From the NCBI GenBank assembly GCA_029259675.1, contig JAJDES010000111.1, forward strand, positions 1 through 15,727: a stretch of DNA of 15,727 nucleotides, written 5' to 3'. The notes under the pieces were generated by a model. The model worked only from the letters and a program-made list of their open reading frames with translations. It ran no database searches and was not told where the DNA came from. The translations under genes were made by a program, and so were the position numbers. The DNA comes from Planctomycetota bacterium (GTDB lineage: Bacteria; Planctomycetota; UBA1135; GCA-002686595). Positions within the stretch are counted from its first letter, which is position 1; each line of letters begins with the position of its first letter. Below, piece by piece: positions 7,385 to 14,593 of the stretch.

Positions 7385-8194
7385 ATGGCCAAGAAAGAGA
7401 AAAAGGGCGACGACGCTCCGGCTCCCCAGGGAGCACCGGATTGGGTCGTGACCTTTACCGACATGATCTCGCTGCTGGTGACCTTCTTCGTGTTGCTCAT
7501 GACCTTCTCCAGCGTTGAGGAGTACAACAAGCTGCGCATTGAAGGCCTAATGGGTGGAACTACCGGTAGCCTGAAAAGCATTGGCGGCAGCATGGCCCGC
7601 GAAGCGCCGGAAGAAGATCAAATTGCTGCGACAGACATTCTGCGCGGCGCCGACATGCCCCATACTCGCCCCGCCGAGCACCTTGAAGAGAACCTCGAGG
7701 AGATGGGCCAGAAAGATGACGAGGATCACACGCCCCTCGACTTCAACAATATTGCCGATGGCCTGCGGATTCACTTTGGACCGCAAGCGAGCTTCAAACC
7801 CGGCTCGGCCGAGGTCAACAAGGAGCTGGATAAGTCCCTCAAAGAACTAGGCGCTGTGCTCCAGTACTACCGCCATTTGGTCGTGATCGAAGGATTCACG
7901 GACGATCAATTCAAAGCGTCCGATCAATTCCCGACTGAGGAATCGCTTTCTTTGGCACGCGCTCGCAATGCGACCGAAGCCATGCTCAAGGGCGGTGAAC
8001 TATCGCCCAAGATGATTCAAATTGCCGGCTTGGGTACTCGCAACCCGATTGGCGACAACAAAGATTTGCTTGGCCGACGCCTCAATCGACGAGTTGAGGC
8101 CCACATTGTTTCGCTCTCCAAAGACCGCTTTGAGCACGTTGACAGTCTGCAGCGCAAGCGGGACTCCGACGCATACAAGACGGAGGCGAAGTAG
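7385..8194 (+). CDS. motB: Flagellar motor stator protein MotB (first copy)
   Basis: MotB forms the central dimer of the stator, carrying the ion-binding aspartate and anchoring the unit to peptidoglycan. The 269-residue product has a short charged N-terminus, one membrane helix (about 20-41) with the essential aspartate at D26 in WVVTFTDMISLLVTFFVLL, a linker of about 75 residues, and an OmpA-like domain (about 125-243). That domain keeps the wall-binding pattern: EGFTDD at 169-174, LSLARARN near 188-195, and GLGTRNP plus LNRRVEAHI (233-241). It starts 2 nt after motA, and its stop overlaps the next GTG start by one base. Confidence 0.93.
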   Translation: MAKKEKKGDDAPAPQGAPDWVVTFTDMISLLVTFFVLLMTFSSVEEYNKLRIEGLMGGTTGSLKSIGGSMAREAPEEDQIAATDILRGADMPHTRPAEHLEENLEEMGQKDDEDHTPLDFNNIADGLRIHFGPQASFKPGSAEVNKELDKSLKELGAVLQYYRHLVVIEGFTDDQFKASDQFPTEESLSLARARNATEAMLKGGELSPKMIQIAGLGTRNPIGDNKDLLGRRLNRRVEAHIVSLSKDRFEHVDSLQRKRDSDAYKTEAK

Positions 8195-8880
8195 TGGACG
8201 ACGAAGAAAAAGGCGGCGGCGCACCGGCGTGGATGGTGTCCTTCGGCGACATGATGACGCTCATCCTGACGTTTTTCATTTTGCTGGTCTCCATGTCGCA
8301 CGAACGCAAGGCCGGGCTGGTGGCGAAGGGCGTCGGCTCCTTCGTTGTTGCCGTGCGCTCCTTTGGGTTGAACGGAGTGCTCGATGCGACTGAAGAGTTG
8401 GCGATTTTCGACAACATTAGGATTCGCTTCAACTTACCGCCCGAATCCGACCCCGAGCGACAAGACCAGCATGCGAGCGCCAGCAATTTGGAATTGATTC
8501 GAGCAACCCTCTCGGAAGCTCTGGCTCCACACGATGAGCTCAATCAACCCAACATTGCGACCTTTGGCCCCGATTCCTCCGAGCTGACCGACGCCAGCAT
8601 GGATTACATCGACCTGCTCACACCGACACTGCGACCCGCACCCGGCCAAGTCCTCGTGCTCGAGGGCCACGCACTCGATGCGGGATCCAATCACGCGAAT
8701 GACAACCACTACCTTGGCTTCGCCAGGGCTGAGGCCATTCGCGAGTACTTAATTGAACAGCACGGTTTCAACGAGAGTCGGGTACATGCCCGCTCATGGC
8801 TGGCCGAGATTGAAAAGGAGGGCATCGGCACTCGCAGTGTCGATGGCCGACTAATCACACCCACGGAAACTGAGAAGTGA
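8194..8880 (+). CDS. motB: Second MotB-like stator protein, divergent OmpA domain
   Basis: This 228-residue product is a paralogue of the upstream MotB. It has the same N-terminal plan: acidic start, then one membrane helix (about 13-34) with the aspartate at D19 in APAWMVSFGDMMTLILTFFI. The OmpA-like domain (about 120-220) is recognisable (FGPDSSELTDAS, LEGHALDAG, NHYLGFARAEAIREYL), but the usual GHTD motif reads GHAL at 158-161 and the terminal NRRVEI segment is missing; D162 may partly replace the lost aspartate. R178 is kept. The GTG start at 8194 is supported by GGAGG at 8182-8186, 7 nt upstream. With one motA and two motB genes, a mixed B-subunit dimer, two alternative stators, or an assembly role are all possible. 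Confidence 0.85.
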   Translation: MDDEEKGGGAPAWMVSFGDMMTLILTFFILLVSMSHERKAGLVAKGVGSFVVAVRSFGLNGVLDATEELAIFDNIRIRFNLPPESDPERQDQHASASNLELIRATLSEALAPHDELNQPNIATFGPDSSELTDASMDYIDLLTPTLRPAPGQVLVLEGHALDAGSNHANDNHYLGFARAEAIREYLIEQHGFNESRVHARSWLAEIEKEGIGTRSVDGRLITPTETEK

Positions 8881-8881
8881 A

Positions 8882-9658
8882 ATGGCAGACGAAGAAAACA
8901 CCCAGGAAGTCGGCTCGGAAGACGCCGTTGAACCCACGAAATCAAAGCGCGGGCTGATTCTCGGTGGCAGTGTCATGGCATTAATTGCCACGGCCGGATT
9001 GGCCGCATTGCTGGCGGTGCCGGCAAATGATGAGCATCCCGATCTCGAAGGGCCCTTCGTCATGCCTCTGACCGAGATGGGCGAAATCCAAGTCAACCTG
9101 CGCGGCGACGGCAACCGGCGCTATCTGGTCATGATCCTGAGGGCCGAATACGACGCCTTCACCATGGAATACGGGTTGGGCCGGATCGCCGACCCGCTCT
9201 ATCAGGCCAAGCTTCAGGACCAGCTGCTTTCCATTGCCTCCCAATACACCTCCGCTGAGGTGCTTGAGACGGGTACCCAGGAAATTTTTCTGCAGGAAGT
9301 CTTCGAAGCTGTCGATCCTTTGTTGTTCCCCATCCACTTCGGGGATGCCCTATTGCCCGAGGATGCCGATTCTGAAAGCGGCCTGGCCCCGGGCAAGAGC
9401 ATCGCCCGCTCCACAATGTTTTCACCCCTCTACGACCAAAGCATTCTCGTCGACGACAGTGAGCACACCATCTCACTGGGCGAGGGGGATGCGCTCAACT
9501 TTTCCGGCGACGAGACGGATTTGAAGCTCGAGGACGAGCGCGGCCGCATCGTGTACGTGGACGTGAGCGACCTAAAAGAGGGCTTTCAAGGCGAAGTCAA
9601 TGTCGGCATCCGCGGACGCCTGCGCGCCGTTTACAAGGACAAGTACATCGTTCAGTAG
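8882..9658 (+). CDS. fliL: FliL-like stator-associated protein with C-terminal extension
   Basis: FliL is a single-pass inner-membrane protein that rings the stator and supports torque under load. The 258-residue product has an acidic cytoplasmic N-terminus, a membrane helix at about 24-47, and a FliL-like periplasmic domain at about 58-155 (PFVMPLTEMGEIQVNLRG, RRYLVMILRAEYD, LQDQLLSIASQYTSAEVLE). The last 100 residues (about 160-258) exceed the usual FliL length of 150-180 and resemble no domain I recognise; they look beta-rich (HTISLGEGDAL, GRIVYVDVSDLKEGFQGEVN). It begins 1 nt after the second motB and precedes fliM, the standard motB-fliL-fliM order. The family call is fairly secure from the core and context. 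Confidence 0.8.
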   Translation: MADEENTQEVGSEDAVEPTKSKRGLILGGSVMALIATAGLAALLAVPANDEHPDLEGPFVMPLTEMGEIQVNLRGDGNRRYLVMILRAEYDAFTMEYGLGRIADPLYQAKLQDQLLSIASQYTSAEVLETGTQEIFLQEVFEAVDPLLFPIHFGDALLPEDADSESGLAPGKSIARSTMFSPLYDQSILVDDSEHTISLGEGDALNFSGDETDLKLEDERGRIVYVDVSDLKEGFQGEVNVGIRGRLRAVYKDKYIVQ

Positions 9659-9676
9659 CAGCCCTTCCCAACAATT

Positions 9677-10591
9677 GTGACCAAAGTCGAGCCCGAAGAA
9701 GCCGAAGCCATCCAGGAGATGATGCGCGAGGAAGGCGAAGAGCGAGCAGCCGCTGATGTGGCCGCGCGCGACTTTCGCCAGCCGCGTCGTATCAGCTCCA
9801 GTTTGCTCGTCAAACTTCGGCGCGACTTGAGCCGGCGCATCCCGGAACTGGAAGAGACCTTGGCATCTCGGCTGAGAAGCAGGCATGCAATGGAGGCGCG
9901 CGACCTGCGCGAAACAAGTGTCGCAGGACTGTTCAACGAGTTGCCCGAGAATCTGCCCATGGCCCGATTCCGGGTCGCGGGCCATCCGGCCTGGATTCTG
10001 TGGCAAAACAAAGCCGCCCATGCGGCGATCGAAACCATCTTCGGTTCGACTCCGAACGAAGACTCTGAGGATCGCGCCTTCTCCAAGATGGAGGCCAAGA
10101 TTCTGGATCAGTTGATGAGCGAAGTGGCCAACTTCGTTTGCTCCAGCCTCGAGTTGCAGCCGAGTGAATTCCGGGTCGTCGATCGAATCGAGGACATGGG
10201 ACACTGGCGCGACGGCGGCGCGGAAGCCGAAGCCCACCGTTTGTGTGTGGACCTCGTGTTCGAAGGCCCGGCCATGGAAAGCAGTTTCCAGCTCTACTTG
10301 CCCGGCTTCAAGAGCAGTGCCCAAGACTCACCCGCTGAGTCACTGGAGCTAAGCGATCACTGCAATCAAGTCACGGTGGAGGTCGGCGCCTTTCTGGGCT
10401 CAAACGACCTCCCTCTCAACGAAATATTGGAACTCCAAGTGGGCGACGTCATTCCGCTTGGTACGACGGTTGATGAGCCCCTACTGCTGCGCGCGGAAGG
10501 CTGCGTGTTCGGTACCGGGCATGTCGGCAATTACCGCGGCAACTTGGCGGTTCGCGTAATCGAGATCAACCCAAGCACCGAGCCTGAATAG
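9677..10591 (+). CDS. fliM: Flagellar motor switch protein FliM (divergent)
   Basis: FliM is the middle part of the C ring; it binds FliG, FliN and phosphorylated CheY. The 304-residue product is a little shorter than the usual 320-335. The N-terminus is followed by the RDFRQPRRIS entry to the CheC-like middle domain (about 31-225), with AAHAAIETIFGS and the AFSKMEAKILDQLMSEVANF helix, and by a C-terminal SpoA domain (about 230-296; LELQVGDVIPLGTTVDEP, GNYRGNLAVRVI). Two usual motifs are eroded: the FliG-binding GGxG reads GSTP at 123-126, and the N-terminal CheY-binding LSQxEIDALL is only vaguely recalled by PEEAEAIQEMM. The start is GTG at 9677 with no clear ribosome-binding site; ATG 9719 is an alternative. 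Confidence 0.85.
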   Translation: MTKVEPEEAEAIQEMMREEGEERAAADVAARDFRQPRRISSSLLVKLRRDLSRRIPELEETLASRLRSRHAMEARDLRETSVAGLFNELPENLPMARFRVAGHPAWILWQNKAAHAAIETIFGSTPNEDSEDRAFSKMEAKILDQLMSEVANFVCSSLELQPSEFRVVDRIEDMGHWRDGGAEAEAHRLCVDLVFEGPAMESSFQLYLPGFKSSAQDSPAESLELSDHCNQVTVEVGAFLGSNDLPLNEILELQVGDVIPLGTTVDEPLLLRAEGCVFGTGHVGNYRGNLAVRVIEINPSTEPE

Positions 10592-10631
10592 CTCAGACCA
10601 AGCATTCCCGAATCAGGAGCGAGTATTAGTC

Positions 10632-11000
10632 ATGGCCGAAGAAGAAGTCAGCGCGGAAGAAAACACCGACATCGAGTCCGCAATCGATCAGGCTACAGAA
10701 GCCGTCGCGGTGCAAGCCAGCGAGCTTGAGGAGCTCGACGGCCCGCAACCCGGCGGAGACCCCTTGGGCATGCGCTCCCTGTCCGACGTTCCCGTCCGCG
10801 TAACCGTAGAGGTCGGACGCACGCGCTTGACCCTGCGCGAACTTGTCGAATTGCGCAGCGGCTCCCTGATTGGGCTCGATCGCGAAGCCCATGAGCCGGC
10901 CGACATTTTGGTCAACGGCAAAGTCGTCGCGCGCGGTGAAATCATCACCATGGATGAGAAGTACGGAGTGCGCATCTCGAGCCTGCTTTCAGCCGAGTAA
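10632..11000 (+). CDS. fliN: Flagellar motor switch protein FliN
   Basis: FliN forms the base of the C ring with the FliM C-terminus and docks FliH for export. The 122-residue product has an acidic, probably disordered N-terminus (1-45) and a single SpoA domain (about 50-120): SDVPVRVTVEVGRTRLTLRE, ELRSGSLIGLDREAHEPADI, LVNGKVVARGEI and the closing YGVRISSLL. Length and domain are typical. AGGAG at 10615-10619 lies 12 nt before the ATG, a rather long spacing. It is the last gene of the cluster here; fliO/fliP, which often follow, are absent. Confidence 0.94.
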   Translation: MAEEEVSAEENTDIESAIDQATEAVAVQASELEELDGPQPGGDPLGMRSLSDVPVRVTVEVGRTRLTLRELVELRSGSLIGLDREAHEPADILVNGKVVARGEIITMDEKYGVRISSLLSAE

Positions 11001-11014
11001 TTCGACCCACGCCC

Positions 11015-11049
11015 CTGGCCGCATTCGCGCGCACCAAAAAGCGGGCCGG
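11015..11049. terminator. Possible hairpin between convergent fliN and oxidoreductase genes
   Basis: CTGGCCGC (11015-11022) can pair with GCGGGCCGG (11041-11049), giving about 8 bp with one bulged G and an 18-nt loop. It lies in the 62-nt gap between two convergent genes, where a shared terminator is expected. There is no T-run on either side, so it is not a classical intrinsic terminator. Confidence 0.25.
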
Positions 11050-11062
11050 CTGTATGGAATCT

Positions 11063-12382
11063 CTAGAGCCCGAAAGCGCCCTGGCCCCAATCCACAGCGG
11101 ATCCGAAGCGGCTCGGATCGAAAAAGTCCGGGTCAAAGGCTGTGACTCGCTCCCCGAACAGCATCTCGGTCACTCCGCGCCCAACAGACGGCGCAAGTTT
11201 GAAGCCGTGACCTGAAAAGCCGCTGACGAGCAGCAGGCCTTGCACACCGGGCACGGGTCCGATCATGGCCTGTGAATCGGGAGTCAATGTGTACCAAGCG
11301 GCCTCCGAATGGGCGTCTTTCTCCTGCGCGTATGCGGGCATGCGCTTGGCCAAGACCTCTCGCGCCCACTCCCCCATGGCCGATCCGACGTCCTCATCAA
11401 GTTGGTCGGGATTGGGAACCTCAGCGTCGCTGTCGTAATCGATATGGCCTATGCGCGTTCTCAACAAGTCCGGCTCGCAACGTGAGTAGTAGCCGTACTC
11501 CAGATCGATCAAGACCGGGTGCGCAGATTCAATTCGGCTTGCCAATCGCTCCATAGCTTCGCGTTCCAATCGAGCAGCCGGCTCCTCCGTTTCAATTTTG
11601 CGCCCCAACTCCTCCGCGCCCAAGGCTAGATCAAGAATGGGGTCCGCCACCTCATGTGGGTTTTTGAGCTCGCGCGGCATGTCGAGGAAGTGCTGTTCGG
11701 GTCGAACGGTGCGCAGGGGTAAATCGATGCCGCAGCGCCGCAACAATTCATGACTCCACGGTCCGGCCACTAGAACCACCCGTTGCGTGTCAATACGACC
11801 CTCGCTGGTTTCCACACCGACCACGGCGCCCGCCTGTATGTCGATTGATTGCAGTTCGACTCCCAAACGAGTAACGGCCCCGTGCGATCGCGCAAGAGCC
11901 GCGAACTCCTCAACCGTTTTGCGCGGATCGACGAATCCTCCCCCCGCCTCCCAGGCGCCGAGTACCCCGTCATCGATGTCGATACCCGGAATCAACTTCC
12001 GAATCTCAGCGGCTTCAACCAAACGCGAATCGACCCCGATTTCTTGCAGCAAATCGACAGTCGAGCGCAAGCGGGCCAGCCACTCCGGTTGCGCGGGTCC
12101 GGCCAAGGTCATCACGCCCGAGTTGCGAAAGCCCACACTGCGCCCTGTGCGCTGTTCGAATGTCGCATACTCGCGCAGTGAGTCGCGCGCCATACGCGCC
12201 ACCACCCGATCGGCATAGTGCTGTCGCAGGATTGCGCCCGATCGCCCGGATGATCCACTGGCCAAGGCAGCTCGCTCGACCAAGACCAAGGGCTCCTCGA
12301 TCGGATCCAAGCGGGGAGCCGCATGCATGGCAATGGAAGTCCCCATTACCCCACCCCCGACAACAACGACTTCGGCACGCAT
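11063..12382 (-). CDS. FAD-dependent oxidoreductase, DAO family (sarcosine oxidase beta-like)
   Basis: The 439-residue product begins with a Rossmann FAD-binding strand and loop (VVVVGGGVMGTSIAMHAA, GxGxxG at 9-14), continues with the DAO-family second motif (VERAALASGSSGRSGAILRQ near 35-54) and NSGVMTLAG, and ends with the family's closing signature (TLTPDSQAMIGPVPGVQG, SGFSGHGFKLAPSVGRG). These features match oxidases and dehydrogenases of secondary or tertiary amines such as sarcosine, dimethylglycine or proline; the substrate cannot be read from sequence. No signal peptide, so cytoplasmic. The ATG at 12380-12382 puts the nucleotide-binding strand at the very N-terminus, as expected. It is convergent to fliN and divergent from ispG, and appears unrelated to motility. 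Confidence 0.88.
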   Translation of the reverse strand: MRAEVVVVGGGVMGTSIAMHAAPRLDPIEEPLVLVERAALASGSSGRSGAILRQHYADRVVARMARDSLREYATFEQRTGRSVGFRNSGVMTLAGPAQPEWLARLRSTVDLLQEIGVDSRLVEAAEIRKLIPGIDIDDGVLGAWEAGGGFVDPRKTVEEFAALARSHGAVTRLGVELQSIDIQAGAVVGVETSEGRIDTQRVVLVAGPWSHELLRRCGIDLPLRTVRPEQHFLDMPRELKNPHEVADPILDLALGAEELGRKIETEEPAARLEREAMERLASRIESAHPVLIDLEYGYYSRCEPDLLRTRIGHIDYDSDAEVPNPDQLDEDVGSAMGEWAREVLAKRMPAYAQEKDAHSEAAWYTLTPDSQAMIGPVPGVQGLLLVSGFSGHGFKLAPSVGRGVTEMLFGERVTAFDPDFFDPSRFGSAVDWGQGAFGL

Positions 12383-12647
12383 GACTGCTTTGGTTTTTTT
12401 GACGATTGGTTAGCCCGTTGCGCGGGCACAGATCACAAACGGGCGCTACCTCAGTATGGCGCTTGAAGCCCCCCGCCTCGCCGCTCTCGTCCGGATCCGG
12501 CTTGCGTCGGGGCCTCCGACCTCCTCTGCTGCACCGATCCTAGCGGAGCTCGCTCAAGATGGCGATTTGAGTGGCCCGGTCGCAATCCAGCAACCGATCA
12601 AAGCATCCCCCTGGCCCCAACCTGTCGGCCCCAAGTGGCCGTACACT
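12383..12647. other. Divergent intergenic region, oxidoreductase / ispG
   Basis: This 265-nt region separates two divergent genes and should hold both promoters. It contains a T7 run near 12394-12400, a small palindrome GCCCG-TTGCG-CGGGC at 12413-12427, and on the - strand a weak TTGTGA/GCTAAC pair that could serve the oxidoreductase. On the + strand TACACT (12642-12647) stands directly before the chosen ispG ATG, without a good -35. A frame continuous with ispG stays open from 12456, but its 64 extra residues look unlike the IspG family. Confidence 0.4.
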
Positions 12648-13835
12648 ATGCGGCTCGCAGCCAGCACCCCCTTCATTCACCGCCGACGACCAGCTCCCAC
12701 TACTGTGATTCCCCCTCGCAAAAGCCGCACGATCCACATCCGAGATTTGGCACTCGGCGGCGAGCATCCGATCGCCGTGCAAAGCATGGCGGCCACGCCC
12801 ACCAGCGACATTCAAGCCACCTTGCGCCAAGTCCGGTTGCTGGAGGAAGCGGGCGCCGATTTGATTCGCATTGCAGTGGACAGCAAAGCGGATGTGGAGG
12901 CTCTCAAAGAAATCCGCCGGGAAACGAGCGCTAGGTTGTCGGTTGACCTGCAAGAGAACTACCGCTTGGCGGAAGCGGTCGCGCCTCTCGTAGACAAAAT
13001 TCGCTACAACCCCGGCCATCTGCATCATCACGAGAGTGAGCGGCCCGTCGCAGACAAAGTCGCGTACTTGGTCGGGCTGTGTACCGAACACAACTTGGCC
13101 CTGCGCATTGGCGTCAATGCGGGTTCCACGGACCCGACACTAAAGGGTCGCTTCGAAGATGATGAGGTCGGGGCCATCGTCCAATCCGCGCTGGATCACT
13201 GCGAGCTCGTCGATCGGTGCAATTTCTCAAACTACCTGGTGTCCATCAAAGACAGCGATCCGCGTTTGGTGATCGAAGCCAACACACGCTTCGCCGAAAA
13301 ACGCCCCGACGTCCCCTTGCACTTGGGCGTAACGGAGGCGGGTATGCCGCCGGACGGGATCATCAAGACGCGCATTGCCTTTGAGCAGCTGCTTTCGCGC
13401 GGTTTGGGCGACACCCTGCGCGTTTCCCTTACGCTTCCGTTCGATGATAAGGGTCAAGAAATTGAGGTCGGACGCGCCCTAATCAAGGACATTGAAGAGG
13501 GACGCTTTCGATCGGTGCCGCCGAATTTCTACGATGGCTTGAACATCATTGCTTGCCCGTCATGTTCGCGCGTTGAAAATATGCGCTTCATTGATTTGGC
13601 CCATGAAGTCAAGGAACTGACCACCTACGCCGTCGATCACAACATCACGATTGCCGTGATGGGCTGTCGCGTAAACGGGCCCGGGGAAACCGACGATGCC
13701 GATCTTGGCCTTTGGTGCGGCCCCACGCGCGTCAACCTCAAGCGCGGCACCGAGGAAATCGGCTCTTTCCTGTACGACGATATCCTGCCGCGACTCAAGG
13801 ACGAGTTGGATCAAATGATCGCAGATCGCCATTGA
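12648..13835 (+). CDS. ispG: 4-hydroxy-3-methylbut-2-en-1-yl diphosphate synthase IspG (GcpE)
   Basis: IspG converts 2-C-methylerythritol 2,4-cyclodiphosphate to HMBPP, the second-last step of the MEP isoprenoid pathway, using a [4Fe-4S] cluster. From the chosen ATG it has 395 residues. The TIM-barrel part shows GGEHPIAVQSMAATPTSDIQ, GADLIRIAVDSKADVEAL and KIRYNPGHLHHHE; the reductase-like part carries the cluster cysteines C303, C306 (CPSCSRVE) and C340 (MGCRVNGPGE), plus the ligand glutamate E347. All catalytic features are intact. The VDLQENYRLA and GLWCGP variants recall planctomycete IspG. The start is uncertain: the frame is open back to ATG 12456, while GTG 12705 is the closest to where homologues begin; none has a clear ribosome-binding site. 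Confidence 0.95.
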   Translation: MRLAASTPFIHRRRPAPTTVIPPRKSRTIHIRDLALGGEHPIAVQSMAATPTSDIQATLRQVRLLEEAGADLIRIAVDSKADVEALKEIRRETSARLSVDLQENYRLAEAVAPLVDKIRYNPGHLHHHESERPVADKVAYLVGLCTEHNLALRIGVNAGSTDPTLKGRFEDDEVGAIVQSALDHCELVDRCNFSNYLVSIKDSDPRLVIEANTRFAEKRPDVPLHLGVTEAGMPPDGIIKTRIAFEQLLSRGLGDTLRVSLTLPFDDKGQEIEVGRALIKDIEEGRFRSVPPNFYDGLNIIACPSCSRVENMRFIDLAHEVKELTTYAVDHNITIAVMGCRVNGPGETDDADLGLWCGPTRVNLKRGTEEIGSFLYDDILPRLKDELDQMIADRH

Positions 13836-14028
13836 GCATTTGCGAGTAACGGCTACAAGAAACTTGAGCGCCTTGTGCTTCACAAAGAACAGCAAGGCTG
13901 ACCAAGATCCACGCTGAACCCGGTCACTGCTGACTCAAGGCGCAGGTTCCCTTGACTCGCACATTCGAAACAATCGAAGCGGCCGTCGTTTTCGAAAACA
14001 AAGGGCGAATTGCGATTCATTCCGACGC
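13836..14028. other. Intergenic region after ispG with two hairpin-forming repeats
   Basis: Between convergent ispG and the small membrane protein gene there are two inverted repeats: GCCTTG (13870-13875) with CAAGGC (13893-13898), extended by imperfect pairing inside, and TCAAGG (13935-13940) with CCTTGA (13949-13954) around an 8-nt loop. Neither has a T-run. They could act as processing or termination structures for the convergent transcripts. No RNA gene signature (for example a tRNA T-loop) is visible. Confidence 0.3.
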
Positions 14029-14349
14029 TTAATCCGAATCGGACTGTCCGCCACTTGCTTGGCGCCGAACGCGAGCGCCGTACATGGCTATGGCCGCTCC
14101 GGCCACACCCTGCAGAAAGGCAAATGGAAACAGGCGGTGCATCGTTCGCTTCGACTCATCGTAGGAGATGCGGACAACAAAGCCCTCACTGACAGGTCGA
14201 TCCGCTTCTACGGCCATGGCGACCTGCAAGACTGCCACGATGATGGCTCCCAAGCCGAATAGGATCCACACGAGCCCCAGCACTCGCTTGCGCTTGATTC
14301 TTAGCTGCTCGAGCTCGAATTCAGGCCCCACTTCCCGCTGAACATTCAT
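14029..14349 (-). CDS. Small two-helix membrane protein of unknown function
   Basis: The 106-residue product is not recognised. A charged, Gln/Arg/Lys-rich cytoplasmic N-terminus (1-22) is followed by a membrane helix (about 23-47; LGLVWILFGLGAIIVAVLQV), an outer loop of about 25 residues (EADRPVSEGFVVRISYDESK), a second helix (about 72-91; FPFAFLQGVAGAAIAMYG) and a basic, Ser/Gly-rich tail. The clear hydrophobic pattern with positive ends favours a real gene. The ATG lies at 14347-14349, with a weak TAGGA about 8 nt upstream. It lies 244 nt downstream of rmuC on the same strand; a shared transcript is possible but not shown. Confidence 0.6.
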   Translation of the reverse strand: MNVQREVGPEFELEQLRIKRKRVLGLVWILFGLGAIIVAVLQVAMAVEADRPVSEGFVVRISYDESKRTMHRLFPFAFLQGVAGAAIAMYGARVRRQASGGQSDSD

Positions 14350-14593
14350 GTGTGCATCCTAAATCGGCACGGGCTTCCCGTCTTCAGCTCCATAGCCGCC
14401 GACGCAATTTTTGGCACTTGCAGACAAGGTAAGTCACATCAGCGATATGAAGCCCTGCAGAACTCAGACAGCCTGCTCGGAACAAGGACGGGGCCCGACG
14501 TACCGAACGAGCAACTTTGGCGAATTGCCTCAGCCTCATCAAACCTCAGAGATTCCGCCCTGCAACCGCTCCACCTACGGCAACGGCTAATTG
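14350..14593. other. Intergenic region between rmuC and the small membrane protein
   Basis: This 244-nt stretch holds a short perfect hairpin ACGGG-CTT-CCCGT at 14369-14381, just upstream of the small membrane protein gene (- strand), and a palindrome GCTAA-TTG-TTAGC at about 14587-14599 spanning the rmuC stop. I see no convincing promoter and no RNA gene. Confidence 0.3.

Noticed and set aside
9572..10324. Long open frame (250 codons) on the - strand opposite fliL end and fliM
   Set aside because: It lies wholly opposite well-supported genes, has no family resemblance, and follows from the codon bias of the + strand genes.
12456..12647. 64-codon N-terminal extension of ispG
   Set aside because: Pro/Ala-rich and unlike the IspG family; no ribosome-binding site at ATG 12456. 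Kept only as an alternative start.
14412..14430. TTGGCACTTGCA, resembling a sigma-54 promoter
   Set aside because: The GG and GC elements are too close together; the required spacing of 10 nt puts CA instead of GC at -12.
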